A DNA stretch of 64,000 nucleotides from Lysobacter niastensis (GTDB taxonomy: Bacteria; Pseudomonadota; Gammaproteobacteria; Xanthomonadales; Xanthomonadaceae). The translations under genes were made by a program, and so were the position numbers. A model generated the notes under the pieces. The model worked only from the letters and a program-made list of their open reading frames with translations. It was not told where the DNA came from and searched no databases. The stretch lies in the NCBI RefSeq assembly GCF_015453285.1, contig NZ_JADLZT010000011.1, positions 1 through 64,000 on the forward strand. Direction: 5' to 3'. Position 1 is the first letter of the stretch; each line of letters begins with the position of its first letter. Of this stretch, positions 18,367-31,986 are shown one piece after another.

Positions 18367-19392
18367 ATGGATTACCGCTTCCTCGGCCACTCCGGCTTCC
18401 GCGTTCCCGTCCTGAGCTTCGGCACCGGCACCTTCGGCGGCAAAGGCCAGCTGTTCGGCGCCTGGGGCAATACCGACGTCAACGAGGCACGACGCCTCAT
18501 CGACATCTGCCTCGATGCCGGACTGACGATGTTCGACAGCGCCGATGTCTATTCCGGCGGTGTGGCAGAGAGCATTCTCGGCGCGGCGATCAAGGGACGC
18601 CGCGACCAGGTGCTGATCTCGACCAAGGCGACGTTCCGCTTCGATGATGGCGCGAACAACGTCGGGTCTTCGCGCTTCCATTTGATCAACACGATCGATG
18701 CCGCGCTCAAGCGCCTGGGCACCGACTACATCGACCTGTTCCAGTTGCACGGCTTCGACGCGATGACGCCGGTCGAGGAAACGCTGTCCACGCTCGACGA
18801 CCTCGTGCGCGCCGGCAAGATCCGCTACCTCGGCGTCTCCAACTTCTCCGGCTGGCACCTGATGAAGTCATTGGCCGCCGCGGATCGCCACGGCTGGTCG
18901 CGCTACGTCGCGCACCAGGCGTACTACTCGCTGATCGGCCGCGACTACGAATGGGAACTGATGCCGCTGGCGAAGGACCAGGGCGTCGGCGCGGTGGTGT
19001 GGAGCCCGCTGGGCTGGGGCCGTCTGACCGGAAAGATCCGCCGCGGCCAGCCGCGTCCGGAAGTGAGCCGTCTGCCCGGCAGCGCCGAGCACGGCCCGCC
19101 GGTCGATGACGAACACCTGTACCGCGTCGTCGACGCGCTCGATGCGGTCGCCGCGGAAACCGGCAAGACCGTGCCGCAGGTGGCGCTGAACTGGCTGCTG
19201 CAACGGCCGACGGTTTCGACCGTCGTCATCGGCGCGCGCAACGAGGAACAACTGAAGCAGAACCTCGGTGCGGTGGGCTGGAACCTGACGCCGGAGCAGG
19301 TCGCGGTGCTCGATGCCGCCAGCGCGGTCACGCCGGCCTACCCGTACTGGCACCAGCGCGGCTTCGGCGAGCGCAATCCGTCGCCGGTGTGA
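18367..19392 (+). CDS. Aldo/keto reductase
   Basis: This 341-residue NADPH-dependent (beta/alpha)8 oxidoreductase has the full catalytic tetrad: Asp57 and Tyr62 in FDSADVYSGG, Lys87 in LISTKA and His128 in LFQLHGFD. The late segment VVIGARNEEQLKQNL binds the coenzyme. It resembles the AKR12/YajO-like group of potassium-channel-beta-like reductases. AAGGA lies 7 nt before the ATG. It follows the MFS gene in the same direction. The substrate is unknown. Confidence 0.92.
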   Translation: MDYRFLGHSGFRVPVLSFGTGTFGGKGQLFGAWGNTDVNEARRLIDICLDAGLTMFDSADVYSGGVAESILGAAIKGRRDQVLISTKATFRFDDGANNVGSSRFHLINTIDAALKRLGTDYIDLFQLHGFDAMTPVEETLSTLDDLVRAGKIRYLGVSNFSGWHLMKSLAAADRHGWSRYVAHQAYYSLIGRDYEWELMPLAKDQGVGAVVWSPLGWGRLTGKIRRGQPRPEVSRLPGSAEHGPPVDDEHLYRVVDALDAVAAETGKTVPQVALNWLLQRPTVSTVVIGARNEEQLKQNLGAVGWNLTPEQVAVLDAASAVTPAYPYWHQRGFGERNPSPV

Positions 19393-19431
19393 CCGACGCC
19401 TGGAGGCTGTTGAACCGCCGCCGGGCAGCGG

Positions 19432-20205
19432 TCAGCCGAATCGCTGCAGCACCTCACGCACGGCGCCCGCATAGCCGGCGCCGAACAGGTTGAGGTGGTT
19501 GAGCAAGTGGTAGAGGTTGTACACGGGCGCCCGCTCGCGCCAGTCGGCCGCGGGCGCCGCCACTTCCGCGTAAGCGTTCCACAACGCAGTCTGTGGCGAG
19601 CCGAAGAGCGCCAGCATCGACAGCTCGGATTCGGCCCAGCCCCAATGCACGGCACCGGCGTCGATCAGTGCCGGCACTCCGTCGCCGCAGCAGTGCAGAT
19701 TGCCCAGCCACAGATCGCCATGCAGCAGCACCGGCGCCTGCGCCGGGATCAGCGACTGCAGGCGCGCACAGATCCGCTCGACCGCGTGAGCATCGCCTGC
19801 CTCGAGATGCCCGGCATCGAGAGCCCGTCGCGCCTGAGGCAGCAGCCGGCATTCGGCGAAGAAGCGCCAGCCGTCATCCATCGGGGTGTTGAGTTGCGGC
19901 GTGAGTCCGCAATAACCATCGCGCTTGAAGCCGAAGCGCTCGCCGCGCATCGAATGCAGTTCCGCCAGGCCGCGGCCCGCGAGACTCCAGAATCGTTCCT
20001 TCGGCGCGCCTTCGCCGAGGTCTTCCAGGACCAGGCGCTCCGCCGACAGCGCCAGCACACGTGGCACGCGCAGCGCACCGGCGCCCGCCAGCGTCGCCAG
20101 GCCCGCGGCTTCTGCAGCGAAGTAGTCCGCCGGCGCGTCCGGCCAGTGCTTGGTCACGACCGCGATGCCGCGGTACATCGTGTGTGCGAGTTGTGTCCTG
20201 GTCAT
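19432..20205 (-). CDS. Fructosamine kinase family protein
   Basis: This 257-residue protein of the FN3K family phosphorylates ketosamines on glycated protein or amino acids so that they decompose (protein repair). It shows VLEDLGEG, the catalytic loop LLHGDLWLGNL and the following ID of the metal-binding motif. The usual DPA after it reads DAG, an unusual change. The start is ATG 20205, or GTG 20211 overlapping the upstream stop as GTGA. Either way it is coupled to the SMC gene. A kinase of this family may also be an orphan phosphotransferase. Confidence 0.85.
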   Translation of the reverse strand: MTRTQLAHTMYRGIAVVTKHWPDAPADYFAAEAAGLATLAGAGALRVPRVLALSAERLVLEDLGEGAPKERFWSLAGRGLAELHSMRGERFGFKRDGYCGLTPQLNTPMDDGWRFFAECRLLPQARRALDAGHLEAGDAHAVERICARLQSLIPAQAPVLLHGDLWLGNLHCCGDGVPALIDAGAVHWGWAESELSMLALFGSPQTALWNAYAEVAAPAADWRERAPVYNLYHLLNHLNLFGAGYAGAVREVLQRFG

Positions 20206-20207
20206 GC

Positions 20208-23007
20208 TCACGCGGCTTGCGTGTCCTCGCCGCGATCGCGCTTGAGCACCGCCACCGGCTCCGCCCAGACGTTGCCGCCGCGGCGCTTGCTGGTCGCCAG
20301 CACCAGGTCGGACGGCTCGAACACGTTGAGGTTGTGCGTGATCGGCGTGGTCAGGATGTACTGTGCGTCGGTGGAGCGCAGGAAGCGGCCGACCTTCTCG
20401 ATGTTGAACACGTCCAGGTGCGCGAACGGTTCGTCGATGAACACGAAGCCGCCCGGCTGGTCCTCATCGCGCAGCAGCGCCACCAGCAGCAGCAGCGACT
20501 TCATCACCTGCTGACCACCGGAAGCCTCGCCGTCGTCGAGGCCGATCCAGCCCTTGCGGTCGAAGTCGAAACGCACGGTCAATCCGGCCTGCGCCAGCGC
20601 GACGTCCTCGTTGACCAGTTCCGGCATGTCGACGTCGACGGCGATGCCGGCCAGTTCGCCGAGTGCCATCAGGTTCTTCCTGTAGCGGCGCACGGTCGCG
20701 CGCAGCACGTTCATGTACGCACCACGCGCTTCCTCGGTGATGCGCTTCGCACGATGCAGGTGCGCCTCGCGGCGGCCGATGGTGGTGTCCAGCTCGGCAT
20801 GATCGGCGGCGATCTTGTCGCGCAGCGGCACGCAGGCCTCATCTTCGATGAAGCCACCGCGGGCGACACGCTCGTCGATGCGCTCCAGTTCGCGCCGCAC
20901 CGCCGCCGCGCTCTCATACTCGTCGCGCGCCACCAGCAGTGCCGCCTGCGAGCGCCATGCCGGTGGCATCTGCGCGCGGCGGCGGCGGAAGTCGAGAATG
21001 CGCTGGACGAGCCCGTGGCGCTCCTGCCCGATCTGCTGGCCGCGCTCGCGCAGTTCGCGCGCCAGCGCGTCGATCTGCCCTTGGCGCTTGGCCGCGGCGA
21101 TGCCTTCGTCCTTGTCGCGCTCGGCCACCGCGTCGACCGACGATCGCGCCTGCGTCAGTTCGGTGGCGGCCTGCGCGGCTGCATCGGCCAGCGCCGGCAG
21201 ACGCGCCTGCGCATCGGCGAACTCGGCCGCGCGCGTGACCAGCTCCTGCGCCGCATCCAGCCCGAGCAGGCGCGACTGGTCGGCGTCGACGCGATGACTC
21301 AGCTCCTTCAGTTCGGCTTCGCGCGACTGCGCACGCTGGCTGATCTCGTTCTGTTCCGCGCGCAGGTCGGTCAGGCGAGCCTGGCGCGCACCGGCGCCGA
21401 AGTGGTGCTGTCCCCCGCCGATGTGCCGCCCGCCGCGATGCTCGCGCAGGTAACCCTTCGCGGTGATCCAGTCCTGGCCGCCTGGCAGCTTGCTGCCGGC
21501 TTCGATGTCGGCAACGCGACGGATGCGATCGAGCTGTCGCGGCAACCACGCCGGCGGATCGGCGGAAAAGCGCACGACCTCCAGCAATGAGCCCGCGGTC
21601 GCCTTCGGCACCGGCGCGCGTTCGGCCACGACGAAATGGCGGTACTGCATCTGCTCGCCGAGCTTCCACGCAGCGCGCGCGTCCTTCGGGTTCTCGAGCA
21701 CCAGCAGGTGCCGGTACGGCGCGAGCACCGCCTCCAGCGCCACGGTCCACTGCGGATCGGCGATATCGACCAGTTCGGTCAGCACCCGATGACCGATGCC
21801 GTCGCGCTCGAGCGCGGCACGGAAGTCGCTCTCGAACTTCTCCACCGGCAGCTTGCCGCTGCTGAGCGCGGCGACCTGCGCGGCGATCTCGCCACTGCGC
21901 GCGCGGTCGCGTTCGGCCTCCAGCTTCAGTTCGGCCTGGCGGCGGCGGCCGTTCTCGATGGCGCTGCTCAGCGCATCGATGTCGACCGCGCCACGCTCCG
22001 CCTGCAGACGTGCGAGTTCATCGTGGCGCTTGACCAGCATCTCGGCGTCGCGGGCACGGTCTCGCGCCCGGGTGAACTCGGCTTCGCATGCGGCCACGCG
22101 CTGGCGGGCGTCGCCGAGCGAGCCCATCAGCTCATCGTGTGACGCGACGGCACCGCTGTCCTGCGATTGCAGGTCGGCCAGCGCGCGTTCGCGCTCGCGC
22201 AGCGCACGGCGCAGGCCGGTCAGGCGCGGGCGCGCGCCGTCGATGGCGGCACGCTGCTCGGCCAGTTCCACTTTCGGCGCGATCTCGGCCTGCAGGCGCT
22301 GGCGCTGGTTGCGCAAGGCGAGGCCTTCCTCGAACGAACGTACGTCGGCCTTGGCCGACTCCATGCGCAGGTGCAGCCCGGCCAGGTCCTGGCCCAGCTG
22401 GTGGATCTCCTTCTCGACGTCGAACTGCTCGGCGCGCGCACGCTGGTAGTCGTCGAGCACCGCCTTGTCCTCGAACACGTCGAAGATCAGCTGCAGCAGT
22501 TCGCGCGGCGAGTATTGGCATAGCTTGTCGGTGGCGCCCTGTTCCAGCGTCAGCACGCGGCAGATCGCGCGCGTCAGGCCGGCGCCGGCGAGGCGCACAC
22601 GGTAGTCGCGCACGCCGAGCCAGTCGCCGCCCTGCTCCAGTACTTCGACCGCGACGTCGCCGCCGACGATCTGGTAGTCGCGCGACCAGTCGCCGCCACG
22701 CTTGCGGATGCGGCAGGCCAGCGTGACCTGCTCGTCCTTGATCGGGAAGAACGGCCGGCCACCGCGACGATCGGGGCGATTGCTCACCACCGCGCGCAGC
22801 CAGGCATAGCCCTTGCCGTTATGGCGCAGGTAGGTCTTGTAGTCGCGCGCGGTGTCGCGGTCCTCGATCGCCAGCAGCGTGCGCAGCGCATCGAGCAGCG
22901 TGGTCTTGCCAGAGCCGTTCGGACCGACCACGGTGATGACCGAAGCGTCTAGCGGCAGCTGGAAGCGCTGCCAGTAATCCCAATGCACGACTTCGAGGCT
23001 GCGGAAC

Positions 23008-23015
<8 letters not shown>
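20208..23015 (-). CDS. mksB: MksB/JetC-like SMC ATPase of a condensin complex
   Basis: The 935-residue SMC-type ATPase has an N-terminal head with Walker A GPNGSGKTT (residues 31-39), long Glu/Arg/Ala-rich coiled coils (about 215-400 and 560-760), a hinge region about 400-550, and a C-terminal head with signature ASGGQQ (831-836) and Walker B FVFIDE (857-862) followed by D-loop. It is far shorter than MukB (about 1,480). The start overlaps the MksE stop by 8 nt. With the two upstream genes it forms a MukBEF-like complex that should extrude or compact DNA. No MksG/JetD nuclease gene follows. Confidence 0.87.
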
Positions 23016-27341
<4,326 letters not shown>

Positions 27342-27360
27342 CTTGACAGCCTGGCGGCTT

Positions 27361-27390
27361 GAAAAAGCCCGGCTTTTGCCGGTTTTTTCG
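27361..27390 (+). terminator. Intrinsic terminator after fadH
   Basis: The stem CCGGC/GCCGG with TTTT loop is flanked by AAAAAG and followed by TTTTTT. It begins 20 nt after the fadH stop. Confidence 0.85.
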
Positions 27391-27686
27391 CAATGCGGCA
27401 AACAAAAAAACCAAATTTTTCCGATGGTTACGTTTTCGCCATTCAGGTGGCGTTTAAACAGGCGCCGCTACCGTGCGCCAACTTTTTCAGCCACCCCCTT
27501 GGTGGCGACCCACACCGCCCGTGCCGCCTGACCTTCCTGGCGCGGATTTGGTGATAGGGGCAAAAGCGTGCCGCAGAGCCGCTGCCCTCCCCAGTACGCC
27601 ATGCCGGTCCGATCCGCCGTTGCCGCCACCCTCAGGGAGCGGCCACCATGATCGGGCAGGCGCAACGGAGCAAGGAGTCCCGAACT
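27391..27686. other. Intergenic region between fadH terminator and SleB-like gene
   Basis: No convincing gene is seen. The first part is AT-rich (runs of A and T to about 27440) against a GC-rich background. A short hairpin (GCCACC-CCCTT-GGTGGC) is at 27490-27506. The promoter of the SleB-like gene should lie here, but I cannot place it. Confidence 0.5.
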
Positions 27687-28145
27687 ATGAAACTGGCTTG
27701 GATCCTGTGGCTGGCCTCCGTGCTGCCACCTCAAACCGCCGATTCGCTTTGCCTGAGCACCACGGTCTACCTCGAGGCCCGCGACCAGTCCGTGCGCGGC
27801 CAGAAGGCGGTGGCCGAGGTCGCCCTGCGCCGCCGCGACAGCGGCCTGTGGGGCAATACCGTCTGTGACGTGGTCACCGCGAACAAGCAGTTCGCGCCGA
27901 CCCTCGTCCCGGCGTCGACCCGCCTGAGCAACACCGAGGCCTGGGCCGAGGCGGTCACCATCGCGATGGAGGCGGAGCGCAACTGGGCCCTGCCCCCCGG
28001 CGAGCGCAAGGAGATCGTGCCGGGCGCGAGCCATTTCGCCGCCCACGCGATTGCCAGCCCAAGCTGGCGCAGCGCCTACCAGGTGGCGACGATCGGCGAT
28101 CACACCTTCTATAAGGTGCAGTCGCTCAAGCCGCGCCGCACCTGA
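27687..28145 (+). CDS. SleB/CwlJ-like cell wall hydrolase
   Basis: The 152-residue protein matches the hydrolase_2 (SleB/CwlJ) family. Visible are LSTTVYLEARDQSVRGQKAV with the conserved Glu, VAEVALRRR, WGNTVCDVV, ANKQFAP, GASHFAA and the ending IGDHTFYKVQ. These enzymes cleave peptidoglycan (lytic transglycosylase or amidase type). The N-terminus is a short hydrophobic signal-like segment (MKLAWILWLASVLPPQTADS). ATG 27687 was chosen because AAGGAG lies 9 nt upstream; ATG 27648 has no such site. There are no sporulation genes nearby. Confidence 0.82.
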   Translation: MKLAWILWLASVLPPQTADSLCLSTTVYLEARDQSVRGQKAVAEVALRRRDSGLWGNTVCDVVTANKQFAPTLVPASTRLSNTEAWAEAVTIAMEAERNWALPPGERKEIVPGASHFAAHAIASPSWRSAYQVATIGDHTFYKVQSLKPRRT

Positions 28146-28267
28146 TCAGGCGGCGCACGGGCGGCCCCGGCCGCCAAATCCGTAACGCAGCGTTGCGGCT
28201 CCATCGTTGAGGATCGGCGGGCGGAACGGCGATAGTCGCCGGCCGCCGTATCGTCATGGAGACCCGC

Positions 28268-28885
28268 GTGAAGCTCTACACCAAGCCCGGTGCCTGCTCG
28301 ACCGCCGACCACATCGCCCTGCAGTGGACCGGTCAGCCGTTCGAGCTGGAGGTCCTCGACAAGGAGTCGATGAAGGCGCCGGCCTATCTGGCCATCAATC
28401 CCAGCGGCGCGGTGCCCGCGATCGTCGATGGCGACTTCGTGCTGACCCAGAACGCCGCGATCATGGGCTACATCGCCGACACGTATCCGCAGGCCGGACT
28501 GACCGGTGACGGCAGCGCGCGCCAGCGCGCCGAGGCGAACCGCTGGCTGGCCTTCGTCAACTCGGACCTGCATCCCGCGTTCAAGCCGATGTTCGGCCCC
28601 GCGGCCTACCTCCCCGACCCGGACGAGAACTCGGTGACGGTCCTCAAGGCGACCGCGCGCAAGCGCCTGCGCAGCCTGTACGAGATCGCCGACCGGCAAC
28701 TGGCCGGCAAGCAGTGGCTGGCCGGCTTCCGCAGCGTCGCTGACCCCTATCTCTACATCACCTTGCGCTGGGCGCAGGCATACGGTGTCGACCTCGGCGG
28801 CCTGGATCAGCTGGCTGCCTTCAAGGCGCGCATGGAGGCCGACGCGGGCGTCCAGGCGGCGCTGAAGGCCGAAGGCCTGAGCTGA
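28268..28885 (+). CDS. Glutathione S-transferase
   Basis: The 205-residue GST has an N-terminal thioredoxin-like domain (residues 1-78: KLYTKPGACSTADHIAL, the cis-Pro segment SGAVPAIVDG, and QNAAIMGYIAD with the Gln/Asn pair) and an all-helical C-terminal domain. It is closest to the beta-class GST group, where the Cys in GACS can form a mixed disulfide with glutathione. GTG 28268 was preferred because GGAG lies 6 nt before it and family members begin at MKLYY; ATG 28256 would add four residues. Confidence 0.9.
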   Translation: MKLYTKPGACSTADHIALQWTGQPFELEVLDKESMKAPAYLAINPSGAVPAIVDGDFVLTQNAAIMGYIADTYPQAGLTGDGSARQRAEANRWLAFVNSDLHPAFKPMFGPAAYLPDPDENSVTVLKATARKRLRSLYEIADRQLAGKQWLAGFRSVADPYLYITLRWAQAYGVDLGGLDQLAAFKARMEADAGVQAALKAEGLS

Positions 28886-28898
28886 TCGATCGGCGAGC

Positions 28899-28920
28899 GC
28901 CGCCGGCTCCGGCCGGCGGC
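28899..28920. terminator. Hairpin between convergent genes
   Basis: A 9-bp stem GCCGCCGGC with a 4-nt loop lies between the GST stop and the convergent unknown gene. It lacks a T tract and is a candidate bidirectional terminator. Confidence 0.45.
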
Positions 28921-28925
28921 AGGCG

Positions 28926-29465
28926 TCACGCCTGCGCGACCGAGCGCAGGCGGCGTTCGAAATCCCCGGCAAAGGCGAGATCGCGCACGTGGCCGAGCGC
29001 CTCGCTCAGTTCCGGCAGCAGCTCGAGCAGGCCGGCGGCGTCCGTGCAGCGCTCGATCTTCAACTGCAGGAAATAGCCTCGCAGGCCCAGGTGCTCGCGC
29101 ACCGCTCCGGACATCTGCTCATACAACGCCGCATAGCCACCCTCCCCGGCGTCACCACCGTCAGCGATCGTGGCAGCAGCCACCGCCTCGTTGGCAGCCG
29201 GCGCCGAGACAATCGGCGCGGGAATGGTGGCCGCAGCAGCGGCAGCCAGGCTCACCGGCAGCGAGATCAACCCCATCTCGCGCAACTGCTGCAGGGCATC
29301 GTCCGGGCCACGAAGGCCGGCGATCACGCCACGCAGTTCGCCCACATTCTTCTGCCCGTCGACCATCAACAGGATCGAGCGCAGCGCCATGGGCAGCTTG
29401 CGCGTGCGGTTCTGGATTTCGTCCCGACCTGCGTCGGTCTTGCTGGGTACGTCGTTCTCGCGCAT
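28926..29465 (-). CDS. Unrecognised soluble protein with winged-helix-like N-terminus
   Basis: I do not recognise the family. The 179-residue protein has no signal peptide. Residues 15-70 (LPMALRSILLMVDGQKNVGE and LQQLREMGLISLP) look like a small winged-helix domain of the kind found in response-regulator-linked proteins. An Ala-rich linker (about 75-110) leads to a helical C-terminal domain (about 115-175) with YAALYEQMSGAVREHLGLRG. ATG 29465 has GGGGGGAAG upstream and is preferred to a start nine codons earlier. Its function cannot be assigned. Confidence 0.75.
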   Translation of the reverse strand: MRENDVPSKTDAGRDEIQNRTRKLPMALRSILLMVDGQKNVGELRGVIAGLRGPDDALQQLREMGLISLPVSLAAAAAATIPAPIVSAPAANEAVAAATIADGGDAGEGGYAALYEQMSGAVREHLGLRGYFLQLKIERCTDAAGLLELLPELSEALGHVRDLAFAGDFERRLRSVAQA

Positions 29466-29570
29466 GGCTTCCCCCCGGAACCATTGGCACAAAGCCGGCC
29501 GAATATGCCACGCCTCGCGAAAATTTTCCTCGCACGGATTCGCGATTTGCCGAACCGGGCACCAATGGGC

Positions 29571-29602
29571 AAAAAAGAAGGCCGCGCGATGCGCGGCCTT
29601 CC
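29571..29602 (-). terminator. Intrinsic terminator after prpC
   Basis: An 11-bp stem GAAGGCCGCGC with a 3-nt loop lies just after the prpC stop and is followed on the minus strand by TTTTTTGCCC. Confidence 0.85.
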
Positions 29603-29624
29603 CGGTGCGGCGGTTTCCTGCCGG

Positions 29625-30800
29625 TCAGATCCGGTCGATCCGCGCGTGGTCGCGCTTCTCGATCGCCACGTACTGGCGATCTTCAGGACCGATGTAGTTG
29701 GCGCTCGGACGGATGATCTTGCCGTCCTCGCGCTGCTCGATCACGTGCGCGCTCCAACCGGTGGTGCGGGCGATGACGAACAGCGGAGTGAACATCGGCG
29801 TCGGGATGCCCATCATGTGGTAGGCCGATGCGCTGTACCAGTCGAGGTTCGGGAACATCTTCTTGGTGTCCATCATCAGGTTCTCGATGCGCTCGGACAC
29901 GTCGAACAGCGTCTGGTTGCCGCCTTCGGCGCACAGCTTGCGCGAGATCTCCTTGATGATCGGGTTGCGCGGATCGCCGATGGTGTACACCGGGTGGCCG
30001 AAGCCGATGATGATCTCCTTGCGCTCCATGCGCGCGCGGATGTCCGCTTCCGCATCGTCGGCGCTGCCGTAGCGGCTGATGATGTCCATCGCCACTTCAT
30101 TGGCGCCGCCGTGCTTGGGGCCGCGCAGCGCGCCGATGGCGCCGGTGATGCACGAATGCAGGTCGGATCCGGTGCCTGCGATCACGCGCGCGGTGAACGT
30201 CGACGCGTTGAACTCGTGTTCGGCGTAGAGGATCAGCGACTTGTCGAGCGAATCGGCAAGCAGCTTGCTCGGCGGCTCGCCGTGCAGCAGGTGCAGGAAG
30301 TGCGCGGCGACCGAATCGTCCTCGGTTTCGACGTCGATGCGGCGGCCGTTGCGGGTGAAGTGCCACCAGTACAGGAGCATCGAGCCGAAGCAGGCGATCA
30401 GCTTGTCGGCGATGTCGCGTGCTTCGGAGGCCGGATGACCTTCGCGCTCCGGCAGCACCGTGCCCAGCACCGAGCAGCCCGTGCGCAGCACGTCCATCGG
30501 GTGGGCATTGGCGGGAACCAGTTCCAGTGCTTCCTGGACGAGCGCCGGCAGGCCGCGCAGGCGCTTGAGCTTGGCCTTGTAGGCGTTCAGCTGCGAGACG
30601 GTCGGAAGCGTGCCGTGCACCAGCAGGTGCGAGACTTCCTCGAAGGTCGACTTAGTCGCCAGATCGTGGATGTCATAGCCGCGGTAATGCAGGTCGTTGC
30701 CGCTGCGGCCAACGGTGCACAGCGCGGTGTTGCCGGCGGCCGTACCACTGAGCGCGACGGATTTCTTGGCCTTGGGCAGGACCTGTGCGGGGTCGGACAT
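29625..30800 (-). CDS. prpC: 2-methylcitrate synthase
   Basis: The 391-residue citrate-synthase-fold enzyme condenses propionyl-CoA with oxaloacetate to 2-methylcitrate. Short length without the N-terminal domain of type II citrate synthase, plus adjacency to prpB, favours PrpC over GltA. Catalytic segments are [24 protein letters not shown] and [20 protein letters not shown] precedes ATG 30800. It lies 242 nt after prpB, so it may have its own promoter. A terminator follows directly. Confidence 0.92.
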   Translation of the reverse strand: MSDPAQVLPKAKKSVALSGTAAGNTALCTVGRSGNDLHYRGYDIHDLATKSTFEEVSHLLVHGTLPTVSQLNAYKAKLKRLRGLPALVQEALELVPANAHPMDVLRTGCSVLGTVLPEREGHPASEARDIADKLIACFGSMLLYWWHFTRNGRRIDVETEDDSVAAHFLHLLHGEPPSKLLADSLDKSLILYAEHEFNASTFTARVIAGTGSDLHSCITGAIGALRGPKHGGANEVAMDIISRYGSADDAEADIRARMERKEIIIGFGHPVYTIGDPRNPIIKEISRKLCAEGGNQTLFDVSERIENLMMDTKKMFPNLDWYSASAYHMMGIPTPMFTPLFVIARTTGWSAHVIEQREDGKIIRPSANYIGPEDRQYVAIEKRDHARIDRI

Positions 30801-31042
30801 GGATGTTCTCCTAAGGGTTTCCGCAGCGGAACTTTGTCCGGTCCCGCAGCGGCGCATCGTTTTCAAATGCAGGGATTAGCCTGAGTGCGACTGGCATGTC
30901 GCAAGCGACCGTGGCGGGCCATTATCGCGCTCGCCGCGGTCGTAGGGCGGAGGGACGAGCCGGTGGAGCAGGGACAGGTGGACTCCAGCATAGTGAGGTC
31001 CTGTACGCTCCATCGGCCGACCATCACCCCACGTTCACTCAC

Positions 31043-31927
31043 TCACTTGCCGCGCGCGAACAGCGCGTCGAGCTTGTCTTCATAGGCGTGGTAGCCGAGG
31101 AAGTCGTACAGCTCGGCGCGCGTCTGCAGCGTGTCGATGATGTTCTTCTGCGTACCTTCGCGGCGCACGGTCTCGTAGAAGTTCAACGCCGCCTTGTTCA
31201 TCGCGCGGTAGGCGCCGCAGCAGTACAGGGCGATGTCGACGCCGGCACCGCGCAGTTCCTCGGTAGTGAAGAACGGCGTCGAGCCGAACTCTGTCAGGTT
31301 GGCCAGGATCGGCACCTTCACCGCGGCCTTGAAGCGGCGGTAGTCGTCCAGGGTGTTCATCGCTTCCGGGAAGATCATGTCGGCGCCGGCTTCGACGTAG
31401 GCCACCGCACGCTCGATCGCGGAATCGATGCCCTCCGACGCGGCGGCATCGGTGCGGGCCATGATCACGAAGCTTTCATCGGTGCGCGCATCGACGGCGG
31501 ACTTGACGCGATCCACCATTTCATCGATCGGCACGACTTCCTTGCCGGGACGATGGCCGCAACGCTTCTGGCCGACCTGGTCTTCCATGTGCACGGCGGC
31601 GACGCCGACGTTGATGAAGGAGCGGATGGTGCGGCCGATGTTGAACGCGCCGCCCCAGCCGGTGTCGATGTCGACCAGCAGCGGCATCTGCGTTGCATCG
31701 ACGATACGCCGCGCGTCGGTCAGGACATCTTCCATCGTGCTGATGCCGAGGTCCGGCACGCCCAGCGAATTGGCGGCCACGCCGCCGCCAGACAGGTACA
31801 GCGCCTTGTAACCGGTGCGCTTGGCCATCAGGCCGGCGTAGGCGGTGATGGCACCCATCACCTGCAGAGGGGTTTCTTCCGAGATCGCAGCGCGGAAACG
31901 GGCGCCAGCGGAGGGGGACGAAGTCAT
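31043..31927 (-). CDS. prpB: 2-methylisocitrate lyase
   Basis: This 294-residue enzyme of the isocitrate lyase/PEP mutase superfamily splits 2-methylisocitrate to pyruvate and succinate. The active-site loop KRCGHRPGK has catalytic Cys123, and VDIDTGWGG (Asp86/88) binds Mg2+. Length and Cys position match E. coli PrpB (296; Cys123). CAGGAGAT lies about 6 nt before ATG 31927; upstream in-frame starts lack a site. It is the middle gene of prpE-prpB-prpC, 59 nt after prpE. Confidence 0.95.
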   Translation of the reverse strand: MTSSPSAGARFRAAISEETPLQVMGAITAYAGLMAKRTGYKALYLSGGGVAANSLGVPDLGISTMEDVLTDARRIVDATQMPLLVDIDTGWGGAFNIGRTIRSFINVGVAAVHMEDQVGQKRCGHRPGKEVVPIDEMVDRVKSAVDARTDESFVIMARTDAAASEGIDSAIERAVAYVEAGADMIFPEAMNTLDDYRRFKAAVKVPILANLTEFGSTPFFTTEELRGAGVDIALYCCGAYRAMNKAALNFYETVRREGTQKNIIDTLQTRAELYDFLGYHAYEDKLDALFARGK

Positions 31928-31986
31928 GGCATCTCCTGATTGAACGGCCATTTTAGCCGAGCCGTGCGTTGCGGCCGCCCCCCCGA

